Part shown: one piece after another, positions 25,722-35,485 of the stretch | Layout of the letters: every line of letters begins with the position of its first letter | Numbering within the stretch: the stretch's first letter is position 1 | Assembly (NCBI GenBank): GCA_945874455.1 | Contig: CAMCHO010000022.1 | Span: 1-40,195, forward strand | Direction of reading: 5' to 3' | Length of the DNA: 40,195 nucleotides | From: Opitutus sp. GAS368 | GTDB taxonomy: Bacteria; Verrucomicrobiota; Verrucomicrobiia; Opitutales; Opitutaceae | Made by a program: the position numbers and the translations under genes | The notes under the pieces: generated by a model | Seen by the model: the letters and a program-made list of their open reading frames with translations, nothing else | Database searches by the model: none | What the model was told of the DNA's origin: nothing

Positions 25722-28700
25722 TCAGAACTCGAAGGAGTTCGTGAGCGTCCACTTGTCGGGTTGGGGGATGCGGGCGCTGGCGGTTTGGCCGTTGGGTTGG
25801 GACGTGACCGCGATCAGCTCGCCGGGGCCGAAGAGGTCGCGGACGTTGAGCTGCACGCTCCACTTGATGCGGTCCTTGAGGATCTTTCGGCTGTAGCGGA
25901 GCCAGGCGTCGTAGTTGATTTCGTCGCTGCCGTAGTAGGGCCGTGTCACGTCGTAGACCCAGACGCCGATGGCGTTTTTCTTGACGGGGAAACCGGTCGC
26001 GACCTTGTCCTGCCAGCGGACGGCCCCGCCCACACTGAAGCCTTTGAACGGGCCGGAGCGGAAATCGTAATTGTTGACGACGTTGAAGCGCCAGCGGCGG
26101 AGCTCCTGCACGGGCGAGCCGTCGGCGGCGAGCGCGTTGAGGTAGGGGACATACATGTTATTGATGGCGAGCACGCCGAGCTGGCTGCCGAAGCCGCCGA
26201 AGTAGGGGATGTCCTCAAAGCCGTTCATCGCGCGTGTATTCGTGGCTTGGATGCCGTCGCCGTCGGTCCAAAGCGGGAGATTTTTCTTCACGAAATCCGC
26301 GAAGTCGGCGCCGACGTTGGTCTTTTTCGCTTCCTGCATCGCGGCGTTGAACGAGATGCGCCAGTTCTTCGTGGGGTTGAGCGTGCCTTCGAATTCCCAG
26401 CCCTCGGAGACGGTATCGGCGACGTTGCCGACGTTGGGCGGACGGGTGGCCGTCCAATTGCCGCCGGCGACGGGCTGGGTGAAGGCCCACGTCTGCGCGA
26501 GCACGGGATCGACGGGGCGGAGCCACTCGGCGGCAGTGCGCTGGGTGAACCAGAGGTTGCGCGCGGTGGTCTCGGCGGGAGTGAGGACGGGGTTCAGGTT
26601 GTTGGCTTGCGCGGGATCGGTGAGACTCGCGCGAGGCGAGAGGTAGCGGGAATCACCGGGGGTGAAGCCAAACCACTTGTTGATGAGTGACTCATTTACT
26701 TGGGTGCCGCGCAGACCGTTCATGGCGCGGACGGTGTCGTTGCCGGGCCAGAAGGTATTGTAGAAAGTCGAGGCGTCGTTCGATTGCGTGGTGCGGTAGC
26801 GGTTGACGCGCAGGGTGAGTTTTTGGTCGAGGACGGAGAGCGTGACGCCGAGGTCTTTGGTCTGGCCGGCGGGCGGACTGAAAGGGCGGCCGTAGACATC
26901 GGCGAGGGCGGAGTTGGGGCGGAAGTTGCGGGATTCGTTGTAGGCGAGGGTGAAGTCGGTGCCGCGCGGGAGGACGCGCTTCACAAACTGTGGGGCGTGG
27001 AGGACGGCGCTCCAGCTGAGCGTTTCGTCTTCGGCAAAAATGGTGGGCGTGGTGGGGAGGACCCAGAGCGGATTGTAGGGATCGGTTTCGCCGGTGAGGG
27101 ACGCTTGGCGGGCGGGACCGGCGTCGCGGAGAGCGAACTCGTCGTGGCGCCAGCCGACGAGGCCGACGAGTTTGTCGCTGAACAAATAGCTCTGCCAGAC
27201 GAAGGACTGGCTCTTGGTCTTATTCGAATTTTTTGAAGCGCCGTTGTAGAGTTTGCTGAGGTCGCGTTCACCGGCGCTGAGCGTGGTGACGGGCGCGTAG
27301 ACCCACTGGTTGATGCGGCTATCGAAGAGGAGGGCGGTGCCGGAGGCAGCGGGCGTATGAACGGCGGTGATACCGGAGATGTGGGCGTTGGCGGCGGAGG
27401 TGGCGCCGGCGAGCGAGCTGCCGAGGTAGTGGATGCCGGCGTAGCCGGGGTAGGTGGTGGTGTTGGGGTTGTTGGCGTAGGCGTTCAGCTCGAGGCCGTA
27501 GGAGTAGCCGGAAATGCTGCGGCTGAAGTTCTCCACGCTCTGATCGGTGTAGGAACCGGTGAAGACGTGTTTGCCGAGGTGGCGGAGCAGGCCGGATTTT
27601 TGGCGGAGATCGAGCGTCGCGTAGGCGGTGCTGCGGAGGGCGTCGCGGGTGGCATCGACGAGGTTATTGCCGATGGAATCAGACGAGACGAAAGGGCGGC
27701 CGAAGTTGGCGTTGGGTTTTCCGTCGACGAGCTTGGTGTTCATGTCGACGTAGATCGTGTAGGCGTCGAAGCCGAACATGCCGAGGTTGTCGCGATGATG
27801 GGACTGCCGATCATAGGAGACCTCGAAGCCGACGAGGTCGCGGAAAAACGTTTGGCGGAGCGTGGCGTTGAGCGCGCGGAAGTCGGCCCCTTCGCGTTTG
27901 TTGGGGCCGTCGAGGAGTTGGTCGTAGAAATTAAAAATCGAGGGATCGCGCAGCTCCTGGTAACGCCACAGGCCGCGGTAGGCCGCGCCGGCGGGAGCGA
28001 ACTGTTGGTTGAGGAAAAAGAGGGGATTGTTGCCCTGCGTGGTGTAACTGCCGATTGCATACCATTGGGTATTGGGCGTGCCGCCGCCGCTGCGCATGAA
28101 GGGAGGGACGCCGTTGCCGCCCTGCACGGCGGAGGCGGGATCGGTGAAGACGGCCCCGACGGCGCCGAACCAGCGACCGGGGGAGCCGAGCTGGGCGTTG
28201 AGGAAAGGATTGTTGGTGACGTTGCCGGGCGTGGTGGGATCGAGGGCGACCTTATTGAGAATGTTAAACCACGCGGAGATGCCATCGTGCGGCGGATTGG
28301 GGCGGGGGCGGTTGGAGTTTTGGGTGCCGCCCTCGTAGTTGACCTGCAGCTGGGTGAGACCGGTCTTGATGAGACGCGGCTCGAATTTAAAGGAGGCGAA
28401 CACGCGGCGATCCTCTTCGAAGGCGGGTTGCTGGCGGTAGCCCTCCTTTTTATTGAGCGCGATCACGCGGACGCCGAGGAGGCCCCGGGCGATGGATTGG
28501 TTGAGGTCGAGGACTTCGCGGTGAGAGTCGAAACGTCCGATGGTTTGCTCGAACTTGAGGGAATTCTTCTGGAGATTTGCGGCTTTGAGCTGGTTATTGA
28601 TGATACCGGCGGGGCTGCCGAGGCCAAAGAGGATGGCGTTGGCGCCACGGGAGATGTCGACGCGCTCCGTGTTGTAGGCATCCATCGGAATATTCGTCAG

Positions 28701-29183
28701 GAAGAAATCGCGGGTGAGATCGGCACCGGAGAGACCGCGCACGCGGGTGGCGCCGCTGGGGCTTTGGAGCGTGCCCTCGGCGCTGGAGAAGCCGTTGCCG
28801 GTGCTGACGCCGGAGAAGTTGCCCTCGAAGCCGCCGGCTTCGGTGTTGGTGGTGTAAATGAGGATGTCGCGGAGGTTGGTCGAGCCGGTGTCGATCATGA
28901 ACTGCGAAGTCACGACGGAGATGGCGGCGCCGACGTCGCGGAGATCGGTGCGTAGGCGCGTACCGGCGAGGGTGCTGGTTGCGGCGTATCCGCGGTCCTC
29001 GGACTCAGAGACCACGAAAGGAGTGAGCCGCACGGCTTCGTCCGCGCCCGTGGCGGCGGTGGTGGGCTGGGCGGTGGACGCCGGGGGGGCGGTTTGGGCG
29101 CGGAGGTGCGGGAGGCCGAGCAGACAGAGCGCGCCGAGCATTGCGAAGGCGAGGTGTGACAGGTTTTTTCGGGAGGTGGGCAT
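25722..29183 (-). CDS. Very large TonB-dependent outer-membrane receptor
   Basis: From ATG 29183 (MPTSRKNLSHLAFAMLGALC) this is a 1153-residue protein with a signal peptide ending near LRAQTA. The segment LTPFVVSESEDRGYAATSTL leads into a plug domain (DVGAAISVVTSQFMIDTG, TRVRGLSGADLTRDFF, ERVDISRGANAILFGLGSPA) and a long beta-barrel finishing NSFEF, with a C-terminal aromatic. This architecture is multiplied in Opitutaceae and related bacteria and imports unknown substrates, probably oligosaccharides or siderophores. The frame is open 33 codons further upstream, but the signal peptide fixes the start. It converges with btuB, leaving 39 bp, and stands alone with no adjacent regulator or degradative enzymes to reveal its ligand. 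Confidence 0.9.
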   Translation of the reverse strand: MPTSRKNLSHLAFAMLGALCLLGLPHLRAQTAPPASTAQPTTAATGADEAVRLTPFVVSESEDRGYAATSTLAGTRLRTDLRDVGAAISVVTSQFMIDTGSTNLRDILIYTTNTEAGGFEGNFSGVSTGNGFSSAEGTLQSPSGATRVRGLSGADLTRDFFLTNIPMDAYNTERVDISRGANAILFGLGSPAGIINNQLKAANLQKNSLKFEQTIGRFDSHREVLDLNQSIARGLLGVRVIALNKKEGYRQQPAFEEDRRVFASFKFEPRLIKTGLTQLQVNYEGGTQNSNRPRPNPPHDGISAWFNILNKVALDPTTPGNVTNNPFLNAQLGSPGRWFGAVGAVFTDPASAVQGGNGVPPFMRSGGGTPNTQWYAIGSYTTQGNNPLFFLNQQFAPAGAAYRGLWRYQELRDPSIFNFYDQLLDGPNKREGADFRALNATLRQTFFRDLVGFEVSYDRQSHHRDNLGMFGFDAYTIYVDMNTKLVDGKPNANFGRPFVSSDSIGNNLVDATRDALRSTAYATLDLRQKSGLLRHLGKHVFTGSYTDQSVENFSRSISGYSYGLELNAYANNPNTTTYPGYAGIHYLGSSLAGATSAANAHISGITAVHTPAASGTALLFDSRINQWVYAPVTTLSAGERDLSKLYNGASKNSNKTKSQSFVWQSYLFSDKLVGLVGWRHDEFALRDAGPARQASLTGETDPYNPLWVLPTTPTIFAEDETLSWSAVLHAPQFVKRVLPRGTDFTLAYNESRNFRPNSALADVYGRPFSPPAGQTKDLGVTLSVLDQKLTLRVNRYRTTQSNDASTFYNTFWPGNDTVRAMNGLRGTQVNESLINKWFGFTPGDSRYLSPRASLTDPAQANNLNPVLTPAETTARNLWFTQRTAAEWLRPVDPVLAQTWAFTQPVAGGNWTATRPPNVGNVADTVSEGWEFEGTLNPTKNWRISFNAAMQEAKKTNVGADFADFVKKNLPLWTDGDGIQATNTRAMNGFEDIPYFGGFGSQLGVLAINNMYVPYLNALAADGSPVQELRRWRFNVVNNYDFRSGPFKGFSVGGAVRWQDKVATGFPVKKNAIGVWVYDVTRPYYGSDEINYDAWLRYSRKILKDRIKWSVQLNVRDLFGPGELIAVTSQPNGQTASARIPQPDKWTLTNSFEF

Positions 29184-29327
29184 AGGACTTGGGCGGGGGT
29201 GGAATGATCGTGAGACCGAGGTCAGAAATCGGGGTGCAGCGAGCGACATAGTCCGGTGAGTTAAATCACAGATCGGTCGCAAACCACGAGGGTAGATTTT
29301 TTCGTAAGAGTAAAAGGCGTGGGAGGC

Positions 29328-29352
29328 GATCGCCGGGCAGAGCGCGGCGATC
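29328..29352 (-). terminator. Candidate terminator hairpin downstream of recQ
   Basis: GATCGCCG and CGGCGATC form a perfect 8-bp stem around a 9-nt loop, 5 bp after the recQ stop codon. On the minus strand a short T-run (CCTTTT) follows about ten bases later, so termination efficiency is doubtful. Confidence 0.45.
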
Positions 29353-29357
29353 CCGGC

Positions 29358-31196
29358 CTAGTCGAAGGCCTGCTTTGAATTCGTCCGGAGGAAGAGGAAG
29401 ATTTCGTTGGCGAAAAATTCACCGAATTCGGCGCGTTTCTTTTCGCCCATGCCGGGTAGGCCTTCCATGCGTTCGACGCGGTCGGGGTAACTGCGCGCCA
29501 TGGCGCGGAGGGTGGTGTCGCCAAAAATAACATACGCGGGCACGCTGCGTTCATCGGCGAGTTTACGGCGCAGGGTGCGGAGTCGTTCGAAGAGGATTTC
29601 GTCGCACTCGACATCGCCCTCGCGGCGGGTGACACGTTTGGCTTTGGGGAGGTCGAGGGTCTTCGTGAGGGTGATGGGGGTACGGGCGCGGAGGACGGCC
29701 ATGCCGGATTCGCTGACGTTGAGGGTGGCGTATTCGCCCTCGTCGATGCCGATGTAGCCGAGGCGGATGAGCTCGCGGCCGATGGAGGCCCAGGCGGGCC
29801 GCGGCAGATCTTTGCCGATCCCGTAGGTGGAGAGCTGCTGGTGGCCCCACCGGGTGATCTTTTCGGTGTCGGCGCCGACGAGGACCTCGATGACGTGATT
29901 CAGGCCCACGCCGAAGCGGCTGTTTTGACGGATGCGGAAAACGCAGGAGAGGAATTTTTGCGCGACGAGCGTGCCGTCGTAGGTCTCGCGGGGCTCGGAG
30001 CAGTTGTCGCAGGCGGCGCAGTTATCAACCGGGAATTTCTCCCCGAAGTAGGCGAGGAGTTCGACGCGGCGGCAGCCGGCGCTCTCGGCGTAGTGGACGA
30101 TCTGCCGAAGCTGGGCGCGGGCAATGTCCTGCTCCTGTTTGTTGGTGATTTCATCGAGGAAGTGCGTCTGCTTCGCGATGTCGCCGCCGCTGAAGAGGAG
30201 CAGGCAATCGCCGGGGAGGCCATCGCGGCCGGCGCGACCGGTTTCCTGATAGTAGCCCTCGATATTTTTGGGCAGGTCGTGGTGGATGACCCAGCGGACA
30301 TTGGGTTTGTTGATACCCATGCCGAAGGCGATGGTCGCGCAGATGATCCGCGTATCGTCGCGGAGAAACTGCTCCTGATTTTCGCCGCGCTCGGTGGCGG
30401 TGAGGCCGGCGTGGTAGGGGCGGGCGGAGAAACCGCGGCCGGCGAGGGATTCGGCGACGCGTTCGGCGGTGGCGCGGCTCGCGCAGTAAATGATGCCGCT
30501 CTCGTGTTCACGTTTGCGGACGAAATCGATGATTTGTTTCGCGGGCTGATCCTTCGGGATGACGCGGTAGGTGAGGTTCGGGCGGTTGAAGCTGGCCACG
30601 AAGGTCTGCGGATTGCGGAGCTTCAAGTGCTTGATGATGTCGGTGCGGACACGGCCGGTGGCGGTGGCGGTGAGCGCCATCATGGGGATGCCGGGGAGAG
30701 CCGTGCGGAGTGTGGCGAGTTGGCGATATTCTGGGCGGAAATCGTGGCCCCATTCGGAGACGCAGTGGGCCTCGTCGATGGCGATGCAGGTGACATTCCA
30801 CGTTTTTAAGTTCTCGACCCAGCCGTCGAGCATGAGGCGCTCGGGGGCGGCGTAGAGGAGCTTGTAGTGACCGCGGTGGAGGCCGGAGAGCCGCGCGCGG
30901 GCTTCCTTTTCGCTGAGGGTAGAGTTGAGAAACGTGGCGGCGACACCACTGGCTTGGAGCTGGTCGACCTGATCTTTCATCAAGGCGATCAAAGGGGAGA
31001 CGACGACGGTGAGACCGGGGCGGGCGAGGGCGGGGAGTTGGAAACAGAGTGATTTTCCGCCGCCGGTGGGGAGGAGCGCGAACACGTCTTTGCCCGCGAG
31101 GGTGGCGTCGATGATTTCGCGTTGGAGTGGGCGAAATGTCGAGTAGCCGAAGGTGCGCTTCAGGAGCGCGGCAAGATCGGGCGAGGCGGCGGGCAT
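29358..31196 (-). CDS. recQ: ATP-dependent DNA helicase RecQ
   Basis: From ATG 31196 (MPAASPDLAALLKRTFGY) this is a 612-residue superfamily 2 helicase that unwinds DNA 3' to 5' in recombination and replication repair. Visible motifs are Walker A LLPTGGGKS, motif Ia SPLIALMKDQV, DEAH box IDEAHCVSEWGHDFRPEY, motif III ALTATAT, and motif VI YYQETGRAGRDGLPG. The zinc-binding module has Cys residues in GCRRVELL and NCAACDNC, a winged-helix RQC domain (about 400-510) follows, and a C-terminal HRDC domain ends it (about 530-612). Domain order and length are as in E. coli RecQ. The frame is open 13 codons further upstream; the conserved fold starts after the chosen Met. Confidence 0.95.
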   Translation of the reverse strand: MPAASPDLAALLKRTFGYSTFRPLQREIIDATLAGKDVFALLPTGGGKSLCFQLPALARPGLTVVVSPLIALMKDQVDQLQASGVAATFLNSTLSEKEARARLSGLHRGHYKLLYAAPERLMLDGWVENLKTWNVTCIAIDEAHCVSEWGHDFRPEYRQLATLRTALPGIPMMALTATATGRVRTDIIKHLKLRNPQTFVASFNRPNLTYRVIPKDQPAKQIIDFVRKREHESGIIYCASRATAERVAESLAGRGFSARPYHAGLTATERGENQEQFLRDDTRIICATIAFGMGINKPNVRWVIHHDLPKNIEGYYQETGRAGRDGLPGDCLLLFSGGDIAKQTHFLDEITNKQEQDIARAQLRQIVHYAESAGCRRVELLAYFGEKFPVDNCAACDNCSEPRETYDGTLVAQKFLSCVFRIRQNSRFGVGLNHVIEVLVGADTEKITRWGHQQLSTYGIGKDLPRPAWASIGRELIRLGYIGIDEGEYATLNVSESGMAVLRARTPITLTKTLDLPKAKRVTRREGDVECDEILFERLRTLRRKLADERSVPAYVIFGDTTLRAMARSYPDRVERMEGLPGMGEKKRAEFGEFFANEIFLFLRTNSKQAFD

Positions 31197-31283
31197 GGCG
31201 GGTAGGACATAGGCGACGGCGGGCCGGAAGCGCACGGAAAATGTTTCGGTCCTGGGGCGGAGGGCTGAGCGAGCGGAGTGCGC

Positions 31284-31616
31284 TCAAGACCTCCCTGATG
31301 CGGGCGAGTGGTTGGCGCGACGGGATGGCGAGCGCGGTTTTGCCGTGGCCACGCGGCGGGTTGGCGTTGGCCGAACGGAGGTTGCGGGCCAGCGCGGCGC
31401 GGTGCTTGGGAAGCTATTAAAACCGAGGTCGCCAGCGAGGGGTAGCTCCAAAATATGGCGAGCCCATCGGTGCGCGCGGATGAAGGTGTCCTCGGTGATT
31501 TCCTCGGAGTCTCCTCGATTGTGCCGGAGCGAGACGGTGCGGCCGAAGATTTTTTCGCGCTGGTCGGTCCTGATTTTCTGGAAGGTAAATTCATCGCCGG
31601 TATGGAAACGACGCAT
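31284..31616 (-). CDS. Small hypothetical protein
   Basis: This is a 110-codon frame starting MRRFHTGDEFTFQKIRTDQR. The first 65 residues look like a folded, charged protein (EKIFGRTVSLRHNRGDSEEI, then TEDTFIRAHRWARHILELPL), and their codons end mostly in G or C. The last 40 residues (rich in Pro, Arg and Ser) read like non-coding sequence, so the true gene may have suffered a frameshift or been truncated. A TAG lies 10 codons before the ATG. It is 88 bp upstream of recQ on the same strand. I do not recognise the family. Confidence 0.45.
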   Translation of the reverse strand: MRRFHTGDEFTFQKIRTDQREKIFGRTVSLRHNRGDSEEITEDTFIRAHRWARHILELPLAGDLGFNSFPSTAPRWPATSVRPTPTRRVATAKPRSPSRRANHSPASGRS

Positions 31617-31647
31617 GCGTTCGGCGTCGCGGGCGGCGGCGCGCTAG

Positions 31648-32138
31648 GCAGTGGCTCGTTCGGTGAGAGGGCGGGCGGCGGTTACGCGAGGGGACGAAAC
31701 GGGAGTGAGTGGGAAGTGGGGGACATGGGCTATTTTGGTTAAAGATTCATGGGGAGGGACCGCATGATCCTATCTGAGGACTCCTATCTGGTGACGTGCC
31801 AACGGAAGGCAGAGTGGAGCCAAGTCGTTTGCTCAGCAGTTGCTTAAAAATCCGCGATGGGAGGGCGGGGTCGCCGTGGGGCATTCGGTCCGTGCGCATT
31901 GAGCGAAGCAGCGGTCTGGGGTGCGGTCTGCGGTATGCAATCGGCACGACGCCCGTTTGCGACCGGGCGCGCGGGATGGGGCTGAACAATGGCGCGGTGA
32001 CGATTTCGCAACGTTTTCGGGGGACCTCAGGTCGGGGCTTGACGGACTTTTTTGAGAAGTGTTCCCTGAAAACTCAACCAAGCACTAGGCTCCGCGATTC
32101 TCGTTGAGCGAATCAATGGATCCAACCGATCACCGACT
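31648..32138. other. Intergenic region, no gene seen
   Basis: This stretch of about 490 bp precedes the Oar-like receptor. TCCTATCTG occurs twice (31768-31776 and 31782-31790, period 14), which could be a binding-site pair. TTGACG at 32039-32044 resembles a -35 box but lacks a good -10 partner. No convincing ORF on either strand. Confidence 0.4.
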
Positions 32139-35100
32139 ATGAAATTACCGATCACTATGAAACGACTGCTGGGCGCGATATTCGTCCTCGGTCTCGTCGC
32201 CGTGAGTTCCTTGCACGGTCAGTCCATCACAACCTCGTCAATTAACGGAGCAGTCCTGAGCGACGGAGGCCAGCCGGTGCCGAATGTACGCGTCACGGTG
32301 ACGCACGAGCCGACGGGCTCCGGCTACGAAGCGACTACCCGGGCCGACGGCCGGTTTACATTGCGCGGGCTGCGTCCCGGCGGACCTTACACGGTGGCGA
32401 CAACATTGCCGGGCTCTATCCGTTTGGAACAGCGTGACGTTGAGTTGGACATCGATAACGGGGCGGACGTGACCTTGCGCCAGAAGGCGGGTCAGGTCGT
32501 CACCTTGGAGGCGTTTCAGGTAACGGCCGCTGCTGCGGACAACCTCTTCGACCCGAACCAGACGGGCTCCGGTTCCTATTTGACGAGTGCGGACATTCGC
32601 AACCTTCCCGTTGGTGACCGCTCGATCAACGGGCTGGCCCGTCTCGATCCGCGCATCAGTTACAATCGTGACCCCCAGGATCGTGCGATCTCGGTCAACG
32701 GCATGAGCAACCGTTTTAACAGTATTCAAGTCGACGGCGTGAGCGCTTCCGATCCTTTCGGCCTGAATGCGAATAACACCGCTGCCGAGCGCAATGTGGT
32801 GCCGATGGACTCCCTCGAAGCGCTCTCCGTGAGCACGGCACCCTACAACGCACGCAACGCCGGCTTCGTGGGTGCGCAGATCAATGCCATCACGAAGAGC
32901 GGCGGCAATAAATTTCACGGCACCGCCTATTTCACCTACCGCGACGAAAGTCTGGTCGCTGGCGAGCTCGATGGCCGATCGTTTCCGTTGCCCAATTTCA
33001 AAGAAAAAACCATGGGTGGCACCCTCGGTGGCCCGATCATTCCGAAACGTCTTTTTTTCTACACGTCTTACGAAAAGGTGGACGAGGATCGCGTAGCCCC
33101 GTCTCCGGTAGCGCGCCTCGATGCGGCTACGACCACGCAGATCATAAACGCGGCGCAGGCCCTCGGCTTTAAGCCCGGGACCGCAGAGCCGCCTTCGGCG
33201 AACAAGCTTACGGACGATAATTTTCTCATCAAGGCGGACGCCGTGATCAATGCCAACCATCGCGCCACCTTCCGCTACACCACCGTGGAGTCGAGTCGCC
33301 CCACGTTCGAGGGCTTCGGCACAGGTATCAGCGAGAACAATATCTCGCTCTCTTCCTACTGGTATCAGCAAAACGTCAAGAACACGTCGTATATCGGCCA
33401 GTTGGTCAGCCGCTGGAGTGATCGCCTGAACACGGAGCTCTCGGTTTCGCGCAGCAATTATCACTCGGAACCGAAGAATAATACGCGGCAGCCTGGCGTC
33501 CAAGTGCGCAACGTGCCCGTGCCCGGATCATCAAATACTGCGTTTGTGAACTTCGGCACGCAGATCAGCCGCCATGCCAACATTCTCGACGTCGCGACGG
33601 ATACGACCGAGCTTTTCGCATCCTACGAACTAGGCGACCGCCACACGCTCCAAGCGGGCTTTCAGTTCGATACGGCCGACATTTACAACCTGTTCGTCCA
33701 AAATGCCAATGGCAGTTATGATTTCAACAGCCTCGCGGAGTTTTTGGCGGTCGCAGCGCGCAACGATGGCACCGTCAACTATCGTCAATACACCTACAAC
33801 CAGATCAACCCCGGGGTGGAACCCGCCGCGCGGTTCAGTGAGGCCAATGCGGGGCTCTTCGTGAACGACGTTTGGCGATTTAACTCCAACCTCACCATGA
33901 ACGTCGGCTTCCGGGTTGATATGCCCATGCTGCCTGATGCGGTGCCGTTCAATCAGACGCTCCTCAACACGTTTGGCGTGCGCAACGACCACACCTACGA
34001 CGGCGTGAAGGTTTTCCAACCGCGGTTCGGCTTCAACTATCGCGCTAGCGGCGACACCCGCGCCGTAGTGCGCGGCGGCATCGGATTGTTTTATGGCCGC
34101 GCCCCCCGCGTTTGGATTTCGAACAGCTACTCCAATACCGGAAGTAATTTCCGCACGTTCACGGCGGGCACGACACCGGGTGGGCAGGCGCCGCGTGTCT
34201 CCGCCAGCCCGGACGCGCAGGTCTCGACGGCGAGTGTGCCGCCGGCTCAGACCGTGGCGTTCCTCGACCCAGATTTTGAGCTGCCCTCCCGCTACAAGGC
34301 CAACATCGCCTTCGAGCGCGGCATCGATCTCTGGAACATCAAGATCGTGGCCGAGTTTGAGAAGACATGGGTCAATCAGGATGTGTTCTACCAGAACATC
34401 AACCTCGCCCCGACGCGGACCGGCCCCGATGGTCGCCAGTTATATTGGAATGCGTTTGCCGCAAATTCGAGCGGCACGCGCCTGGTGAGCACGGCCTTCA
34501 CCAACCGCTTGATCAAGCTTGGCAATACGGATCAAGGAGGCACGAACACGATGTCGCTTTCGTTTGAAAAACCCCGCTCCCGCAGCGGCTGGTCGTGGAA
34601 AGCAGCCTACGTTCATAACAAGGCTGACGAAGTGCTGTTCGGCACCTCGTCCGTGGCAGCGTCTAATTGGAATAACCGCGCGATTTTTAACACCAACGTG
34701 GCGGAGAAACACCGCAGCGAGCTCGAAATCCGCAACAAGGTGCTGGTGAATGTCGCGAAAGATTTTGAATTGGCGAAGGGCTACCGCACCAGCGTCGGGC
34801 TGCTCTACGAATTGCGCACGGGCTATCCTTTCAGCTTTGTGTTTACCGGAGACACGAACGGCGACAGCCAAACCCAAAACGATCTGGCCTACATTCCCCG
34901 GCGCGGTGGCGACCCCCTCGTGCGTTTCGCGACACCGGCTGACCGCGACCGCTTTTTCGCGATCGTCGATCAATTCGGCCTCACGGAAGGCCGGGCGGTC
35001 GAGGCGGGATCGAATAATTATCCGACGGTCAGCCAGTTTGACCTCTCGATCAAACAGGACGTCAAACTGCCGTTTTGGCGTCACAAGCTTGTCCTCGGAA

Positions 35101-35342
35101 TGGACGTATTGAACTTGGGCAATCTGCTCAACGAAAAGTGGGGTCTGATTCGCGGCAGCAACCAGTTTTTTATCAAACGCGAAGGTATTGCTGCTGCCGC
35201 GTATGACGGCGTGGCGAACCAATACGTTTACAGCAACGTCAGCACGACTTTGCCGACGGGATCGTTCAATCCGTCATTGGGCCGTGGTGAGCCGGCAGCG
35301 ACCCGTTGGTCAATGCTACTCAGCGCGCGCTACGAATTCTGA
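32139..35342 (+). CDS. Oar-like TonB-dependent receptor with carboxypeptidase-regulatory domain
   Basis: This 1067-residue outer-membrane protein has a signal peptide (to about residue 28, SLHGQ). A carboxypeptidase regulatory-like Ig fold follows at 33-115 (SINGAVLSDGGQPVPNVRVT, ADGRFTLRGLRPGG). The plug (about 130-260) includes ISVNGMSNRFNSIQVDGVSA and KSGGNKFHGTAYF. A large barrel ends with the C-terminal aromatic ARYEF. The layout is that of Oar/SusC-relatives of Myxococcus and Bacteroidetes, involved in uptake or surface protein export; the substrate is unknown. Its codons use A/T slightly more than neighbours, hinting at different ancestry. The start could also be the second Met (residue 7). 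A strong intrinsic terminator follows the stop. Confidence 0.9.
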   Translation: MKLPITMKRLLGAIFVLGLVAVSSLHGQSITTSSINGAVLSDGGQPVPNVRVTVTHEPTGSGYEATTRADGRFTLRGLRPGGPYTVATTLPGSIRLEQRDVELDIDNGADVTLRQKAGQVVTLEAFQVTAAAADNLFDPNQTGSGSYLTSADIRNLPVGDRSINGLARLDPRISYNRDPQDRAISVNGMSNRFNSIQVDGVSASDPFGLNANNTAAERNVVPMDSLEALSVSTAPYNARNAGFVGAQINAITKSGGNKFHGTAYFTYRDESLVAGELDGRSFPLPNFKEKTMGGTLGGPIIPKRLFFYTSYEKVDEDRVAPSPVARLDAATTTQIINAAQALGFKPGTAEPPSANKLTDDNFLIKADAVINANHRATFRYTTVESSRPTFEGFGTGISENNISLSSYWYQQNVKNTSYIGQLVSRWSDRLNTELSVSRSNYHSEPKNNTRQPGVQVRNVPVPGSSNTAFVNFGTQISRHANILDVATDTTELFASYELGDRHTLQAGFQFDTADIYNLFVQNANGSYDFNSLAEFLAVAARNDGTVNYRQYTYNQINPGVEPAARFSEANAGLFVNDVWRFNSNLTMNVGFRVDMPMLPDAVPFNQTLLNTFGVRNDHTYDGVKVFQPRFGFNYRASGDTRAVVRGGIGLFYGRAPRVWISNSYSNTGSNFRTFTAGTTPGGQAPRVSASPDAQVSTASVPPAQTVAFLDPDFELPSRYKANIAFERGIDLWNIKIVAEFEKTWVNQDVFYQNINLAPTRTGPDGRQLYWNAFAANSSGTRLVSTAFTNRLIKLGNTDQGGTNTMSLSFEKPRSRSGWSWKAAYVHNKADEVLFGTSSVAASNWNNRAIFNTNVAEKHRSELEIRNKVLVNVAKDFELAKGYRTSVGLLYELRTGYPFSFVFTGDTNGDSQTQNDLAYIPRRGGDPLVRFATPADRDRFFAIVDQFGLTEGRAVEAGSNNYPTVSQFDLSIKQDVKLPFWRHKLVLGMDVLNLGNLLNEKWGLIRGSNQFFIKREGIAAAAYDGVANQYVYSNVSTTLPTGSFNPSLGRGEPAATRWSMLLSARYEF

Positions 35343-35365
35343 GGCCATGTTACCGTTGTGAACTG

Positions 35366-35395
35366 AGGCGGCCGTTATTTACGGCCGCCTTTTTT
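35366..35395 (+). terminator. Rho-independent terminator of the Oar-like receptor gene
   Basis: AGGCGGCCGT (35366-35375) pairs perfectly with ACGGCCGCCT (35381-35390) around loop TATTT. The last base starts a run of six T. It lies 23 bp after the stop codon and is the clearest intrinsic terminator in the window. Confidence 0.95.
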
Positions 35396-35485
35396 GTGGG
35401 CAAGCCCCACGTTCTTTTGCCCAGCTCTTGATCGGCGACCCGGTTCGCTCTGGGTAAAACTCAGGTCGGCGTCCGAATTTTTTTC

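Noticed and set aside
27357-28955. Long plus-strand open frame (532 codons) opposite the giant TonB receptor
   Set aside because: Antisense shadow; no motif, and receptor homology on the minus strand is unambiguous.
32039-32066. Promoter for the Oar-like gene at TTGACG
   Set aside because: No acceptable -10 hexamer at 16-18 bp spacing; not listed as a promoter.
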